From the NCBI GenBank assembly GCA_026168455.1, contig CM047430.1:29479237-29543236 (forward strand): 64,000 nt of DNA, given 5' to 3'. Source of the stretch: Theocolax elegans (taxonomy: Eukaryota > Arthropoda > Insecta > Hymenoptera > Cerocephalidae). The notes below the pieces were generated by a model. That model was not told the origin of the DNA. It saw only the letters and a list, made by a program, of their open reading frames with translations, and did not search any database. Position numbers and translations under genes: made by a program. This document shows positions 32,602-45,412 of this stretch, piece by piece. Positions within the stretch are counted from its first letter, which is position 1; every line of letters begins with the position of its first letter.

Positions 32602-34751
32602 ATATATATAAGTATTCATATAACATATATATGTAAACAATTTTGCGATTTTCCAATGTTTTCATAAATTATAAACAATATCTTTTCAGTGGCTGCACAA
32701 TTCTTAATTGAATATCTTGTTGATATTTTTGATGTAGAAGAAGAAGAAAGAGCAGCAAGAAATGACAGATTTCGAAAGGTTAGAATGGAAAGTCGCCACC
32801 TGAGAGACAGATCAGATCCATTCAGTTTACCTTCTGAATTTTTCAGAAAATTCTACAGGTAACATTTTACAAATTTGTTCAAAATATTTCTAATAAATAA
32901 ATTAACTTATATATTTTTTTGGCATATCAACATACATTTGCTCAGAATAAATAATAAAATTTTAGGGAATCCATAAATTTATATCAATTCTACAACAAAA
33001 TACTAAATAATTTGAGTTAAATTTTTGTTATTACTTATATATTCATGTACCTACGTTTGTAATAATATTTTTAGAATGACTCCAGAGGTAGTTTGCGGCT
33101 CATTCATTTATTAGAAAATCAACTTAAAAGAGAAAGGAGAAGTGCTATTCCAGTACATCTGCAAGTGCTCATAACCTTAAGATTTTTAGCAGAAGGGGCA
33201 TTACAAAAAGGTTTTGCTCAGGACTGGAACCACCCAATCAGCCAAACAACTGCAAGCAGATGCATCCACAAAGTTTTTAATGCAATTCTTCGTTTGAAGC
33301 ATTTGTTTGTGCGATTCCCAACAACTACAGAGGACAGGCAAAGAATTCAACAACGGTATTTTGTTTATGTATTTAATTCTCTATATACATTATTTTTTTA
33401 TGTAAAACAAATATAAAATATAAAAGATATAATATTAAATTGCCATATGCTTGATAAATAAATAAACTTTAGAAGTAGCATCTAAAATATTACATTTAAT
33501 AAATTATAATTTTATAGTAGTTACAAATGCATATAGTTAATCAATTTTTACAAGATTGAAAAATTAAATTAATTAATTAATATTGTTACAGTTTTCAAAG
33601 AACTATTAGAATCCCTGGTATTATTGGGATAGTTTATGGATTCTTGGTTACATTTCGAAAACCAAGTGAAAATGAAGAGGCTTTTTTCAATTATCGTGTG
33701 GGATGTTCAATAAGCGTACAATATAACTTTTTGTATACAATTTAATTAACTATAATAATAAATTTTAAGAAATAGTTTAATAAATATTACTGTAAACTCT
33801 TGTATGCTTTGTAATCTAATAAATAAATGAAATTGTGTTATAATAAAAATAAAATTTAGATTGCAGATTCAGACTACAATATTTTGAACATTAGAATTTG
33901 TCCTGGAAGCAATAATGATCGGTTTTTATGGCAATTTTCTCGAGCCAAGGAATATATGGAAGATCTTCGAGGAAATAAATACATTGTACAAAATGAAGGT
34001 CAATATTACATACTAGGTAAAGTAAATATCTTTGAAATAATATTAAATAGTTCGTTTTGAAATAAAATATTAATAATTTATTATTTATTTATTTTTACAG
34101 GAGACAGTGGTTTCACTCCGTCACCAACATTATTGACTCCAGTACTTAATGCACCAGTAGGATCGCCAGAATCTACACATACATTGGAACATGTTAGTAC
34201 TCGTCGCTATGTAGAGCAAACGATAGGAATTTTAAGCAATGTATGGATGGCAATTAATAGACGTCGAACATTGCATTATGCACATGATGCAGTGGCTAAC
34301 ATTATAAATGTTTGCTCTATTTTACATAACTTTCGAAGGAAGTATGGGTATGTATAAGTACAATAATTGCACTCACTTTTAATTAAATGTCTAGAATCTC
34401 GTTTAATTTTACATTCATTTTTGCTATTCAATATTTCTAATTTAAATTATGAATATGAGACCAAGTTTTTTATCAATATAATGTATTAAATTTCAATTTT
34501 TATTTCAGTGTTTCCGCGCCTGATTTTTATTCTAATCATTTTACGTAAAGGATTTACCATTCAATAATAAATAAATAAGTAACAATAAAATTGTTATTCA
34601 AACATTTATATAATAGTAAATTACGATATTAAAAAAGAAACTTTAAATTTAATTTTTATGTATCTAACTTTAAATTATAAAGTACAAAAAGAAATCTAAT
34701 ATTGACTTTACAATTTTCATATTAAATCCGTTAATATATATATATATATAT

Positions 34752-35745
34752 GGGGTATTCCACGTGAAGTGGTCCGATCAAAATTTTAAAATGCACCAAA
34801 TTTTGGGTACACATTGCAAATATTTCTCAGAATACAGAAAAATATTTTTAGGTACTGGAATCTATTTGTTCAAAAGTTATTCTAACCTCAAAAAGTGCAT
34901 TTTTCCAAGTTTTTTTCAACAGCAGCTGGGTTTACCACTATTTAACTCAAAATCTATCAACTTTTACTATAGAACATTATATGTAACATTCGTTGCTAAT
35001 TATATCTAGAATTTATTCTTCTGGGTTAGAATTTCTAATTTCAAGGTGAATGTTATATAAACTACATGTCAATATTTAACTTGAAAAAAGTGCAAGTGCG
35101 CCACAATTGACTTTTTATCCAAAAGTCTAAAAGAAAGCTTGGAGCAATACCTTTCAAATGGTCTGTAGCATTTTTATGGCCTTCAATTCTGTAAAAAGTT
35201 ATGATAATTTAAAAAAACACGTAAATTTTTAAAAAATTTAAATGGGAATTACCATGTTAATTTTTATGAATTTTTTCTCTTTCTTTAAATTATCATAACT
35301 TTTTACAGAAATGAAGGCCATAAAAATGCTACGGACCATTTGAAAGGTATTGCTCCAAGCTTTCTTTTAGACTTTTGGATAAAAAGTCAATTGTGGCGCA
35401 CTTGCACTTTTTTCAAGTTGAATATTGACATGTAGTTTATATAACATTCACCTTGAAATTAGAAATTCTAACCCAGAAGAATAAATTCCAAACACAATTA
35501 GCAACGAATGTTACATATAATGTTCTATAGTAAAAGTTGATAGATTTTGAGTTAAATAGTGGTAAACCCAGCTGCTGTTGAAAAAAACTTGGAAAAATGC
35601 ACTTTTTGAGGTTAGAATAACTTTTGAACAAATAGATTCCAGTACCTAAAAATATTTTTCTGTATTCTGAGAAATATTTGCAATGTGTACCCAAAATTTG
35701 GTGCATTTTAAAATTTTGATCGGACCACTTCACGTGGAATACCCC
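34752..35745. mobile_element. Foldback palindrome, family B, copy 2
   Basis: 994 bp with the family B ends, in a (TA) tract inside the last intron of the Harbinger transposase. The arms are close to identical over most of their length. Confidence 0.9.
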
Positions 35746-35757
35746 ATATATATATTT

Positions 35758-36837
35758 TGTGACGGAAATCGTCACACAATCTATTCACAACGAATAGAGT
35801 ATTTAAATTGTCGAATTGTAAGTCGTCGGAGCCTTTCGTATGTCAAGGCCAACCGACGACACTTAATTATTTTTCTACAAATGTACGATTACGCGCGCAA
35901 TAATACGTAGGGATGGGAGCGCGAAAGAGTGTGTGAGTTTCCCCACTCCCATCCCTTTTTCGGGAAATTAGGCGATCGCCTAATCAGTGTATAATGATCC
36001 GTCGACCAAGACGGATTATTCTTTTGACGTGATCGCGTACGACTCGTGAAAGCCGAGAGTGCGCCCCACCCCCCTCCTGCATCGAGCTCTGTGAACGGTT
36101 GTTCCGGAGCAGAGCTAAGTGCGGAGACCCGGGTGGACACACGCGTGTCCCGTACCGTTTTGGTGTGTGTTTGTGTGAGTGTGTGTATCAAGGACGGGGT
36201 CGTGCGCGAGTGATACCGCGGATCGCGACTCGCTCGCCGCGGCAAGGGCCGCCTTCACCACCTCAACCACCGGTCGTCCCCTTGTCAAGGAGGTCGACCA
36301 GTCGCCGAGGATCGGCTGGGCCATCCCCGAGGAGCGTCACTGGTAAGTGGTGTACTATTATCGTGACCCTCCCCCTCCATTGTGTGTGTGTGTACCACGG
36401 GAGTGTGTTCGAGTACAACGGTACTCGAACAGCGGTTCCTGGGAGCGAAACCTGTCGCAGGCGAGGATCTCGATCCGACAGGTTTCCCGGGACTTCCGCC
36501 CGCGCGAAAGAGTATTGTCACGGCACACGGCCTGGATGGCCATCTTGTTAAATTAAATTAATAAATGTTTTAATCTTTTATTTTAATTCATTGTGTGTTT
36601 ATTTTATTTCTCCCCGCTCCCGCCGACATTTGTTAATATTAATTTATATCGTGTCGAGGCAAGGAGGATTGCCCGAATCCTCCATACCGATCGTCCCAGC
36701 GAACTCGTGTTCCTGGCGACAGCCCGCAGTTCGCGAATAAATAAATTGTGTGCGCGGTATTGGGCAACGCGGCCCATCGGTTAATTTAATTACATTAATT
36801 AATTAATATCACCCGGGCACGCGAATACCACGTCACA
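35758..36837 (+). mobile_element. Solo LTR 1 (1080 bp), TSD ATTT
   Basis: Begins TGTGACGGAAATCGTCAC and ends ACCACGTCACA, flanked by ATTT (35754-35757, 36838-36841). GC-richer than its surroundings. An aataaa-like signal near 36560 and a donor-like actggtaagtg near 36340 suggest plus orientation. Open frames inside it overlap on both strands and carry no domain. The 4-bp duplication fits Gypsy. Confidence 0.85.
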
Positions 36838-36857
36838 ATTTATAGTTATATATATAT

Positions 36858-37983
36858 TGTAACGGGGTAGGTACTGGGGATATGTGAGGCCCACGGTTAG
36901 GCCCAATCTGTCCCAACATACCAACTTTAAGTGTGCAGTCCCACGATGCGGCCAGGAATCCCTTTGATTCCCGTGCAATGCCGTTAACAACGTCAAACAC
37001 TCCGTTTGACTTATATACCGTGTGTTGGGCCCTATGCCCAAAATTGCCAACTAGGATAAACACCGGAGAGGGCGGTATTCGTAGGATAGGACGGTAACCG
37101 GTAAAACACTATCAACAATCGATATTATTGTTAATCGGCGAGAAGGATTGTCTCGCCGAGTCAATTTATTAACTAAACAATGAATTATTAATAAATTAAC
37201 TACAAAATTAACGTTAACAATTTCACAGGGAGTCGTACCGATGACTACCCCCGAGGTCAGCGCGAAAAGAATCAATTAAAATCTATTGAACTGTCGATTA
37301 CGAGCAACCGATCCGGATATGATATGCTGCTTAACCTGATGGCATACGTCACACCGTGTGACGTATGAATCTCTGACGTAGAGAGCTTTTACGTAGAAGC
37401 TTACTACTTCACGCGCGCCTTCTCTCGTGAAGTGGCTCCCGCGAACCACCGACCTTTCTATCCGTGCGGGTATTGTCACGAGAGGGGGAAAGGGAGGAAC
37501 GCTTCCTCACCTGGAGCGTACCAGGTAAATCGGGACGCGAATATTAGATAGACACGCGGGTCTAAATGTGGTGCACCACTTACCGCTTGTCTATATATCG
37601 CGCCTCGGCGGGAAACGACTGGGCAAAGGAGAGACAGCTCGTCCTCGTGCTTATCTCTCTCTCTCTCTCTCCAACGGTCGGGAAGGCGGCCGACTCTTGG
37701 CTTCCTTCCTTCTGCCTTTCTCGGGGCCGTGCAGCTCCGCACGCCGACGTGGAGGTTGGTGGGGAGAAAACCTCACACCCACACACGAAATGCACCAATC
37801 TAATCACTTTTTACCGTCTTAAAAATCACTCGGCAATTGTCAACACCTTGTTGTTGCCGATCGCGCGCGAACTCTGTCTCGATACTGTCTTGCGCACGAT
37901 TCTCGCGCGCGTTCCCTGCGCGCGCCGCGCTGTATCTCTTCTTTCGCGTTGCTTACCTGATCGGTAACTCGCTTACCGTTACA
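36858..37983 (-). mobile_element. Solo LTR 2 (1126 bp), TSD ATAT
   Basis: TGTAACGGGGTAGG at the left and ctcgcttaccgttaca at the right, flanked by ATAT (weak evidence in a TA tract). The phrase tactggggat near the left end resembles the LTR-type ends at 44528 and 61503. Orientation is inferred from an AT-rich poly(A)-like region near 37170-37200. Only 20 bp separate it from solo LTR 1. Confidence 0.78.
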
Positions 37984-38143
37984 ATATATATATATACATG
38001 TGTGTATATTTGTCATTCACAGCATTTTTGATGAAATTTGTGAAGTTGATTATTATGTCAACAATGAAGATCACCCAAGAAATGGAGAGTTTGCAGCTGG
38101 AATAGTTGAACGAAATCGCATTATTCAGCAGTATTATGTATAG

Positions 38144-38562
38144 ATGATCCCAAGGTTCTACAATTACAATCATGAAGATAATTAAACCACAAGTATTAGA
38201 TTTATAAAAGTAAATTTTTAATAATAAAATATATAATTTACAGATATTTTCTTTATCGTAAGTAGTTCAAAAAAAGGACGTTATAGGCTGGCAACAGGTT
38301 TGTTTAAACGACTTGTTATTTTCTTTATTTATTTTCTTATTTACCATGAGTAACTTGTGCATGACTCATTTTATATTTTGATAGTCTTTTCTTTTTATAT
38401 ACAATGTATATTATGTATATAAGCATAAATTTAAGACTACTTATCATTAATATTTTTACTTATATTGTAAATACGATTTTTCTTTATATAAGATTAATAT
38501 TATTTTTATTTTTATAAGAATTAATAAAATAAATTTACTTATATGTATTTTATGTGTTTTAG
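38144..38562. other. Harbinger inter-gene region
   Basis: 3' sequence of the transposase gene and AT-rich spacer. An acceptor-like tttttag at 38556-38562 opens the next exon. Nothing else recognised. Confidence 0.4.
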
Positions 38563-38785
38563 ACATGGAAGAAATTAAGATTAAATGCTAAACAAAGGAA
38601 AGCTAAATTTTTAACAGCTTTAAACCAAACAGGTCATGAAGCTCCAACTTTCGATTTGACAGATTCAGATAATCGTATTAGGCAAATTTTTGGCAAGTTT
38701 GCTGCAGGAGTTAACATAACAGAAAAATTAGGCTTTGCCAATTATCAAAATAATGTTAATGAAGATATCCTAGCTAAATATATTT
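38563..38785 (+). pseudogene. Zeste/Myb-SANT-like exon fragment of Harbinger gene 2 (extra copy)
   Basis: After an acceptor-like tttttag the sequence codes TWKKLRLNAKQRKAKF and continues open for about 70 codons (RIRQIFGKFAAGV). The TW...K..RK start matches the second exon of the Myb/zeste-like proteins that accompany Harbinger transposases. The matching first exon is not found upstream. The complete two-exon gene lies at 39691-40572, so this is a partial second copy. Confidence 0.55.
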
Positions 38786-39690
38786 GCATGTATTAATTGT
38801 TAATGCTGTAACAATTATTAATTGAATTATTTATAATAATTAAAAAAAATATTTCAAAGGTTTCAGATCCACTGCTTTGGAAAGGTGTATTAATATTATT
38901 ATCACAACATGTAAATGAAATTCTGCATGAAATTCTATGTACTATAAGTACAATTATTTTTCAGATTATCAAAAACCTTATCAATTATCTACAATTTTAT
39001 AACAACTTCAGGTAAGTTTCAAAAGTTATTTTCATACTTTCTTAATTTCTATATGCTCTAATGTATATGCTTATATTTATTATTTATATACAATTAAAAG
39101 AAATATTTATTAAACAGAAAAACAAATTATTTTATAAACATTTAAAGACGATTTATAGTAAAACATATTAATTAAATGCAAATTAATTTAATTATTTATA
39201 CGAACCTCATAATCGAAAATGAAATTGAGATTTTGAGGTTAAAATGCTATAAGTATAATATAACGTAATAAATTTGTTTAAAATATTTGAATTTCTTTTG
39301 TTTTCACTAAACCCAATAGTTACTAAATATTATTACACTCAAATAAATAAATAAATTAATAATATTTGATAAAATAAATATGAAAATTATCAATAATTAT
39401 AATTTACCATTGAATCCAATAGTTTATATTATATATTAAATAACTTTTGGTTAAATCGGTAGTTAATATAAACAGTAAAATTCATTTACGCAGGAATTTT
39501 CTTTTCCTACTCCGGTTTTATTTTTTTACCTCCAAACGTGCGTGTAGTATTAAAGAACAATGTCTCTTATAAAACCGTAATAATACTTTTCATTTATTAT
39601 TTAAAACTTAATAATATTTTTTTATGTAGATCATTTAAAAATATTTATTTATCTAGATAAGTTAAAAAGTACATTACAAATTATTTTTAG
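38786..39690. other. AT-rich spacer, no gene seen
   Basis: About 900 bp of AT-rich sequence with many stops in all frames; no repeat or terminus identified. Confidence 0.45.
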
Positions 39691-40572
39691 TAAGAGAAAG
39701 CCAACCAAAAAGCAAATGTATACATTAGTTGATTTTATGGAGAGGCATCCAGATCTTCTCAACGATACATCAGATAATTCTGAAAACCTCTGGGAAGTCG
39801 TGACTTTACTTCTAAATAATGAAGGGACGGAAGAAAGTGCAAAATTATGGAAACGGGTAAAGTATTATTATCAAGTTATTTTTTTATTTATTGAAACTAT
39901 CCTTCGTTCTTACAATAGCTGCTAACCGTAGTTAATTTTTTGATAAATTATAATTCTTATTATTTTTAATTAATTACTTTTTATTTGCAGACATGGCTGG
40001 ATTTAATAAACTTAGCTCGTCAAAGCATGAGATATATGCTTGATGGTCACGGAAATCCTATGTCTCCGTTGTACAAAGTTATAGACTTGGTTGGTTATAA
40101 AGAAGACGATTCATCATGTACTGATCAATCTAATAAATATGACGTGGATTCACAATCAAGCAGAAGTTGCAGTTTTGTTGGTCGCACCAGTTTAAATAGT
40201 ACCAGTCAGCCAAGTACTGAAGATTTTGGACAGCCAAGCACAAGTTCTTACAGTCGTCCACGTACAAGCAAAGACTGTCTTGAAAAAGGAGGGGAGATGG
40301 TGAATCAACTATCTAATCAATTAACGTTGTGTTTTGACAAACAGAATGACATTCTAAAGATGGGACTTGAAGTTATAACTAAAGAATTATTAGGAAATCT
40401 ACCTAAAGTGATAGCTGATGAATTTATGAAGGTTTTTCTTAAAAAAGAAGAAAACGAACTTGTATATGATGTAAATGATGATGGAATAGAAGAAGAAGCA
40501 GATACTCACATGGCAAGTGTCCATGTAGGACAATTTTTTTTATCAGACGATGAAGATGATGACGGTGAATAA
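39691..40572 (+). CDS. Zeste/Myb-SANT-like DNA-binding protein (Harbinger accessory gene), two exons
   Basis: Exon 1 (39691-39856) codes KRKPTKKQMYTLVDFMERHP...LWEVVTLLLN...LWKR. This is the N-terminal half of a regulatory-protein-zeste-like helix-turn-helix domain. Exon 2 (39991-40572) begins TWLDLINLARQSM and continues through a Ser-rich linker (about residues 40-100) and an acidic tail ending SDDEDDDGE. The intron 39857-39990 has GT...AG ends and keeps the frame at WKR|TW. PIF/Harbinger elements carry such a Myb-like protein, which in known cases helps the transposase bind its ends and enter the nucleus. The start codon is not identified: exon 1 opens after an acceptor-like ag, or uses the Met at 39716. 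A Gypsy fragment begins right after the stop. Confidence 0.72.
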
Positions 40573-40589
40573 TAAATGAGATAGCGGAG

Positions 40590-41781
40590 ATGGCGGTATT
40601 TGAAGAAATAAAAGATGAATGGTACATTAAGAAACTGAAGGAAATACAACAATTTCCAGAAAGGTATCAAAATTGGAAAATTGAAGATAACATGTTATAC
40701 AGATTTCGAAATGATCTTCTACTAGATCCCATCACATATCGAGAAGAAAATTGGAAACTAGTAGTACCATTAGAATATAGAGGAAGAATTTTACATGAAG
40801 CACATGATATACCATCAGTTGGACACTTAGGAATAGAAAAAACATACGATCGTATAGCGAGGGAATATACAGTCTGTCAAGCGTATAAAACACAGCAAAC
40901 GGGTCAACAAGGATTAATGGGAACAAGAGTAGTGGATAAGCCATGGTGTATCGTAGCGGCCGATTTGATGGAATTTCCCCCAAGTAAAAGTCAGAATAAA
41001 TATCTAATCGTCTTCCAAGACTTATTTACGAAATGGATAGAAATAAAACCAATAAGGAAAGCAGATGGAAAATCTGTCGCAAAAGCCTTGGAAGACTTGA
41101 TATTATTCAGATGGGAAACTCCGGATTATTTCCTCTCAGATAACGGCAAAGAATTTGACAACAAACACTTTAAAACAGTTCTCGAGGAATATGGAATAAA
41201 ACATGTTACTACACCTCCCTATCACCCTCAAGGAAACCCCGTAGAACGCTGCAACAGAACGCTAAAGACAATGATAGCCATGTTCGTAAAGAACGACCAC
41301 CGTTGACATCGTACATGAACTACGTCACGCCATAAACACAGCAATTCAAACTAAAGTATCTCCAGCATTCCTAAACTACGGACGAAACCCGAAACCGGTA
41401 AAAAGTCTCAGAAGAGAAGTAGAAGGAACTAAACCGATACTAAAAGTAGACCCAACAATTTGGATAGACCGCGCAAAAAGACTGGATGCACTACGTGATT
41501 TAGTGACTAAACATCTGGATCAAGCGCACACTATCCAAAAACGAACGTATGATAAAAACAAACGACACGCTGAATTCCGAATGGGTGACTGGGTTTTGAG
41601 AAGAACACATTTATTATCGAATGCCGCACAAAAATTCTCCGCGAAATTAGGTCCTAAATATGAAGGCCCATATGAAGTAATTAAAATTTTATCCCCTACG
41701 GTATACTTGTTAAACATGGATTCAGAGAAAAGAAATGGAAAAGTGCGCGTATCAGAATTGAAGAAATACATACCTCCCTGA
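40590..41781 (+). pseudogene. Ty3/Gypsy integrase fragment, plus strand (broken)
   Basis: From 40590 a 238-codon frame shows linker sequence, then part of the H2C2 zinc domain (H-x-GHLGIEKTYDRI and C-x-x-C in TVCQAYKTQ). The segment with the usual YWPG block is deleted. The DDE core reads AADLMEFPP, LSDNGKEFD and PQGNPVERCNR. A frameshift at about 41305 separates the C-terminal part (41503-41781), which has MGDWVLRRTHLL and KVRVSELKKYIPP. The 5' side is truncated next to the Harbinger accessory gene, so there is no RT or 5' LTR here. Confidence 0.88.
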
Positions 41782-43224
41782 AGGATGTAAGGGTTGAAAG
41801 AAAGTAATTTATGAAAGTTGAAAAGTCGTAAACGTAAGGCACATTTTTCTTTTTTTGGTTTTTGTCATCTCACAGAAGGAGAGCCGGTTCAGGACGTCCT
41901 GACTCCTACTGACTTCCTGCTTGGGATTTCCTCCCAATCCAGCACCCGTGGCTGTGCCGCTTCCCCACCAGACCTCGGGTGGAACGATCAACTGCCACCA
42001 TGTTTAGTAAAAATATGATGGCTCAGCGGATCGTTCCCCCTAGGGAGAGTGGTGAGGAGCCGACTCCTTCGGCTCAAATGACCAAGGCGAACTCGGACCC
42101 ATAGTCGAAAAAGGAAACGGCAGAACCGGCCGGGAGAACGTCGACGAGGATGAAAGGGATAGTCCGTGAAGATGAATGTAAGAGTAGTAAGTATTGATGG
42201 TAATAGAGGTTATTTACTTAATAATATTTATAATTTTAAGATAAATTTATTAACTAATATATTGATATTATATTTGATTTTGAAAATTTTTTTTTTGGGC
42301 AGATGAATGTAACAGATGTTGGTATGAGAGAGATTATTTATGTAAATGAATGGGATATGAATGATCGGTGACGAAAAATCGCTTATGGCCAATTGTAAGT
42401 GCAGTCCACCCTCCTTGTAGGAGCGTATCCTGACTTAGGAGGGGGTATTGCGAAGGCGAGCCTCACTAGCCCACATACATATATATGTTATCAGGGGGGA
42501 GATTAATAGAGAGGGGCACACCTAACACAAAAACATATATATTAGTAATTGGTAAGCAAGAACTTATGAATATAAATTAATATAATAGAAAGAAATGAAT
42601 ATATGTATAGTATTATTACCTTGATACGTACTGGAATCCTGGGGTCCAATAGTGGTCCAACGTTGACCTCTCGTACTCTGGAGAACTCCTTGGGTAGCTC
42701 TCGTTGATAATCCTGGGTGTTCGCTGGAGCTCGTAGTTGGTTCCTGGACCTCCTGTAAATAAAATAATCATAAGTAAAATAATGTTAATGAATGTAGGAA
42801 AGGTTAGGATAAATATAATAAGATATATGGGATATAAGGAAATATATGTCTTGTATGGGAAGTTTTAGGTTAGGAATAGGTAAACATTGGTTTAAGTATA
42901 TGGTCCCGAGCCATTCTCGTCACCGACGTTCACCGAAAGATAGGATAGGAATTAATCATGTTTTATGTATATATGTTTTGAGGAAAATGTAAAGAAAGAA
43001 AGGAGATGGAAATAAATGGAAGGCAACACAAGAATCGATACCACCTACCGTACAGGCGAAGTCTACCTGTGTCCATCGATGCCGTCTGCACCTGTCCTCG
43101 TCCACGGGAGCCAACGTTGCGGTGATCCTGTCCAGGTACGAAGTTCCCCCCGGCGAATAGTTTGATCCCGTAGAACACCGATAAAACTCGCGATCAAGAA
43201 AACTGCACCCGGGTATACGCACAC
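41782..43224 (+). other. 3' region of the plus-strand Gypsy, possible LTR remnant
   Basis: A short open frame starts at 42000 (MFSKNMMAQRIVPPRESG) after the pol stop and ends within about 35 codons. A purine run taggaggggg (near 42440) looks like a polypurine tract, and sequence after it could be LTR. No clean TG...CA pair or duplication could be established. An acceptor-like tttttgggcag lies at about 42300. Assignment is inference from position. Confidence 0.35.
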
Positions 43225-44527
43225 GCAGATAGCAGTAGAAAATAAATTCAATAAAAGAGTAAAGAAATTACGTTGTGATAATGGTAAAGAATATCTGAAT
43301 AAAGAAATTTATGAATTTCTAAAATCAAAAGGAATTGAACTTGAAAGGAATTGATGTCTAATGAGAGAAGCAAAAATTCATAGGCGATATTGGCCCGAAA
43401 TTATGAAAACTGTTGCGTATTTGAAAAATCGTATAATAGCAAACACAGCAGAAAATAAAACTCCTTATGAGATATTTTTTGGAAAAAAACCAAAGGTTAA
43501 AAATTTAAAAATTTATGGAAGTCGAGTTTTTATTAGAGTACCCGAAGTACTACGAAAAAGCAAATGGTATAATAAAGCACAATTAGGCGTATTAGTAGGA
43601 TATGTTGAAAATGGATATAGGGTTTTAATTAATGGCAAAGTAATTAATGCTAGACATGTTCAAATTGTTGAAGAAAATATACAAATTATTTGTTTAGATA
43701 AAAATAATGTTGAAAAAGATAAAGATTTTGAGAATAATGAATTAATAAATAAAGAAAATGATATACTGGAAAGCGAATCTGAAATTGATGAATGTAAGAC
43801 GAATTCTAATAAAACTGATCAATTATCATATACTCATACCTTCGGGAAAAGTAGAGATAATACTCAGAACGATATTGAAAGAGAAAATGAAAATGATAAA
43901 ATTTTAACTGTCAAAAGAAAATCAGATTGAAAGAAAAGTCCGGTAAATAGATATGGCAATCCAGAATCACATTTTATTTATATAAATTATATTGATGCAA
44001 ATATACCGAATATATTTGAGGAAGCGATAAATTCGAAAGATTATGAAAATTGGAAAATTGCTTTGTATTCTGAATTAAATATTTTTAAGAAAAATAGTAC
44101 TTGGCAAATTGTTGAAAGGCCAAACGACAATAAAATAATTCATGTAAAATGGGTCTATAAAAAAAAATAACAATATTTATAAAGCGAGATTAGTTGTAAG
44201 AGGATTCCAACAAAAAGAATATTTAGAAAATGTATATTCGCCAATAGGTAAAATGCAAACACTGAAAATTTTATTGTCCTACAGTTGCAAAAATAATTTA
44301 TTTATAGAACAAATGGATGTAGAGACAGATTTCTTAAATGGCGATGTAAAAACCGAAGTGTATATAAATGAACCGAAAGGTTATGAAACTGGTAACAATT
44401 AAGTTTGCAAGTTGTATAAGGCTTTATACGGATTGAAAGAAAGCCCAAGGGCTTCGTATGATTGTTTCAATAAATTCATTGAAAGTTTAAATTTTAAAAG
44501 AAGTAATTACGATTATTGTTTATATGT
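43225..44527 (+). pseudogene. Second Copia fragment: integrase to RT (broken)
   Basis: It opens within the integrase core (RCDNGKEYLN near 43275, second Asp). A stop at 43352 is followed by the 189-codon frame 43361-43930 (WPEIMKTVAYLKNR, TPYEIFFGKKP, YGSRVFIRVP). Then come the RT start (HVKWVYKK near 44150), ARLVVRGFQQ, EQMDVETDFLNG (Ala-to-Glu change) and LYGLKESPRASYD, ending in YDYCLYV. Several stops and shifts are present. It is cut at 44527 by an LTR-like end. The 3' tail and LTR of a Copia are found at 49526-49747, so a Gypsy appears to have split it. Confidence 0.85.
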
Positions 44528-45412
44528 TGTAACGCTGCACTGGGGATCAGGGTGCAGGTTAATACGCGGGTTATCGCTGATTACTTGGAGCTGTGCTCCG
44601 CTGATAGCGTTCCGGTTCGCTGTAGGGGAAGGGAAGGGAGGAAGGATGGGACCAGGAACTCGCACACACGTAGTTTGGTACTCGGCGGTACCGTCGGCAG
44701 AGAGAGGTATTCACACACACCAACCTTTGCGAAGAATCCGGGACGCTTGGTCGGGAAGCTGTCGCTTTCTCTATCTCTATCACACACTCTCGTATCTCGA
44801 ATTACAGCTCGGTTGCTTCTATTTCGCACAAATCCGGTCAATCCGGCGGACCGTAGAGCTCTGACTCTCGGCATGTTCGAGAGCTCCGTGTTCGTACCGC
44901 GTACTCAGGCTGTATCGGTATAAATCGGCTGTATGGTGTATGATGACCTGGTGCTGTTTACGCCTCGGAGATGCGGTATAACTTCCTTCCAGGTAACTAG
45001 TAAATCGTTCCTTCTTGCGTTCTTCAACTAATTAGTACGGTGTGAGTTTCAGGTACGAAACTGTATCTTGATTACTATCTTGATTAAAGTTTCATATACT
45101 TATAATAATGCTAAAGTTGGTGGGAGTAATTTCGCTGTAGTTCGCTTATTTACATTTCTATTTTATTAGGCGGCGCTAATAATGCGGTGTTTTAGTATGT
45201 AGTCACCTTGACTAGCTGCTTGACTGCAAATCTGTGTACTGTGTACGCGCTGTATTGTGTTAATTAATTCAGCTGATTTGAAATAAAATAAAATAAATAT
45301 TAATATAAGGACGACTGGCCCCAATACATAAAATATAAAATAACAATATAGAATTCGCAATTGTTTGAGAGCTCTATCCCTACTCGCGATACTCTCATAC
45401 CTCATACTTACA
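44528..45412 (-). repeat. LTR-like segment at the left end of the minus-strand Gypsy
   Basis: The left end TGTAACGCTGCACTGGGG starts exactly where Copia coding sequence stops. It shares cgcactggggatcagggtgc-type sequence with the solo LTR at 61503. The right limit is uncertain: ctcatacttaca at 45412 is one candidate. It would be the 3' LTR of the minus-strand Gypsy at 45912-49493. Confidence 0.45.

Larger units (their letters stand above)
32690..38143 (+). pseudogene. PIF/Harbinger transposase, multi-exon (HARBI1-like)
   Basis: Nuclease of a PIF/Harbinger transposon. Exons inferred from homology plus splice sites: 32690-32858, 33075-33355, 33592 to about 33719, 33860-34016, 34101-34347 and 38023-38143. 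Conserved blocks are LITLRFLAEG and ISQTTASRCIHKV in exon 2, IRIPGIIGIVYG in exon 3, DYNILNI and RICPGSNNDR in exon 4, and ILHNFRRKYG in exon 5. The last exon ends RNRIIQQYYV. The first catalytic Asp (usually in a G-x-x-DG motif) reads Tyr in IVYG. A one-base loss near 33091 shifts exon 2, and the donor after exon 3 looks mutated. The last intron, 34348-38022, holds three inserted elements yet its splice sites still join in frame. A shorter alternative last exon could start at 34509. Confidence 0.85.

Noticed and set aside
35889..37967. Many overlapping 60-150 codon frames
   Set aside because: They lie inside two GC-rich solo LTRs, on both strands, without domains.
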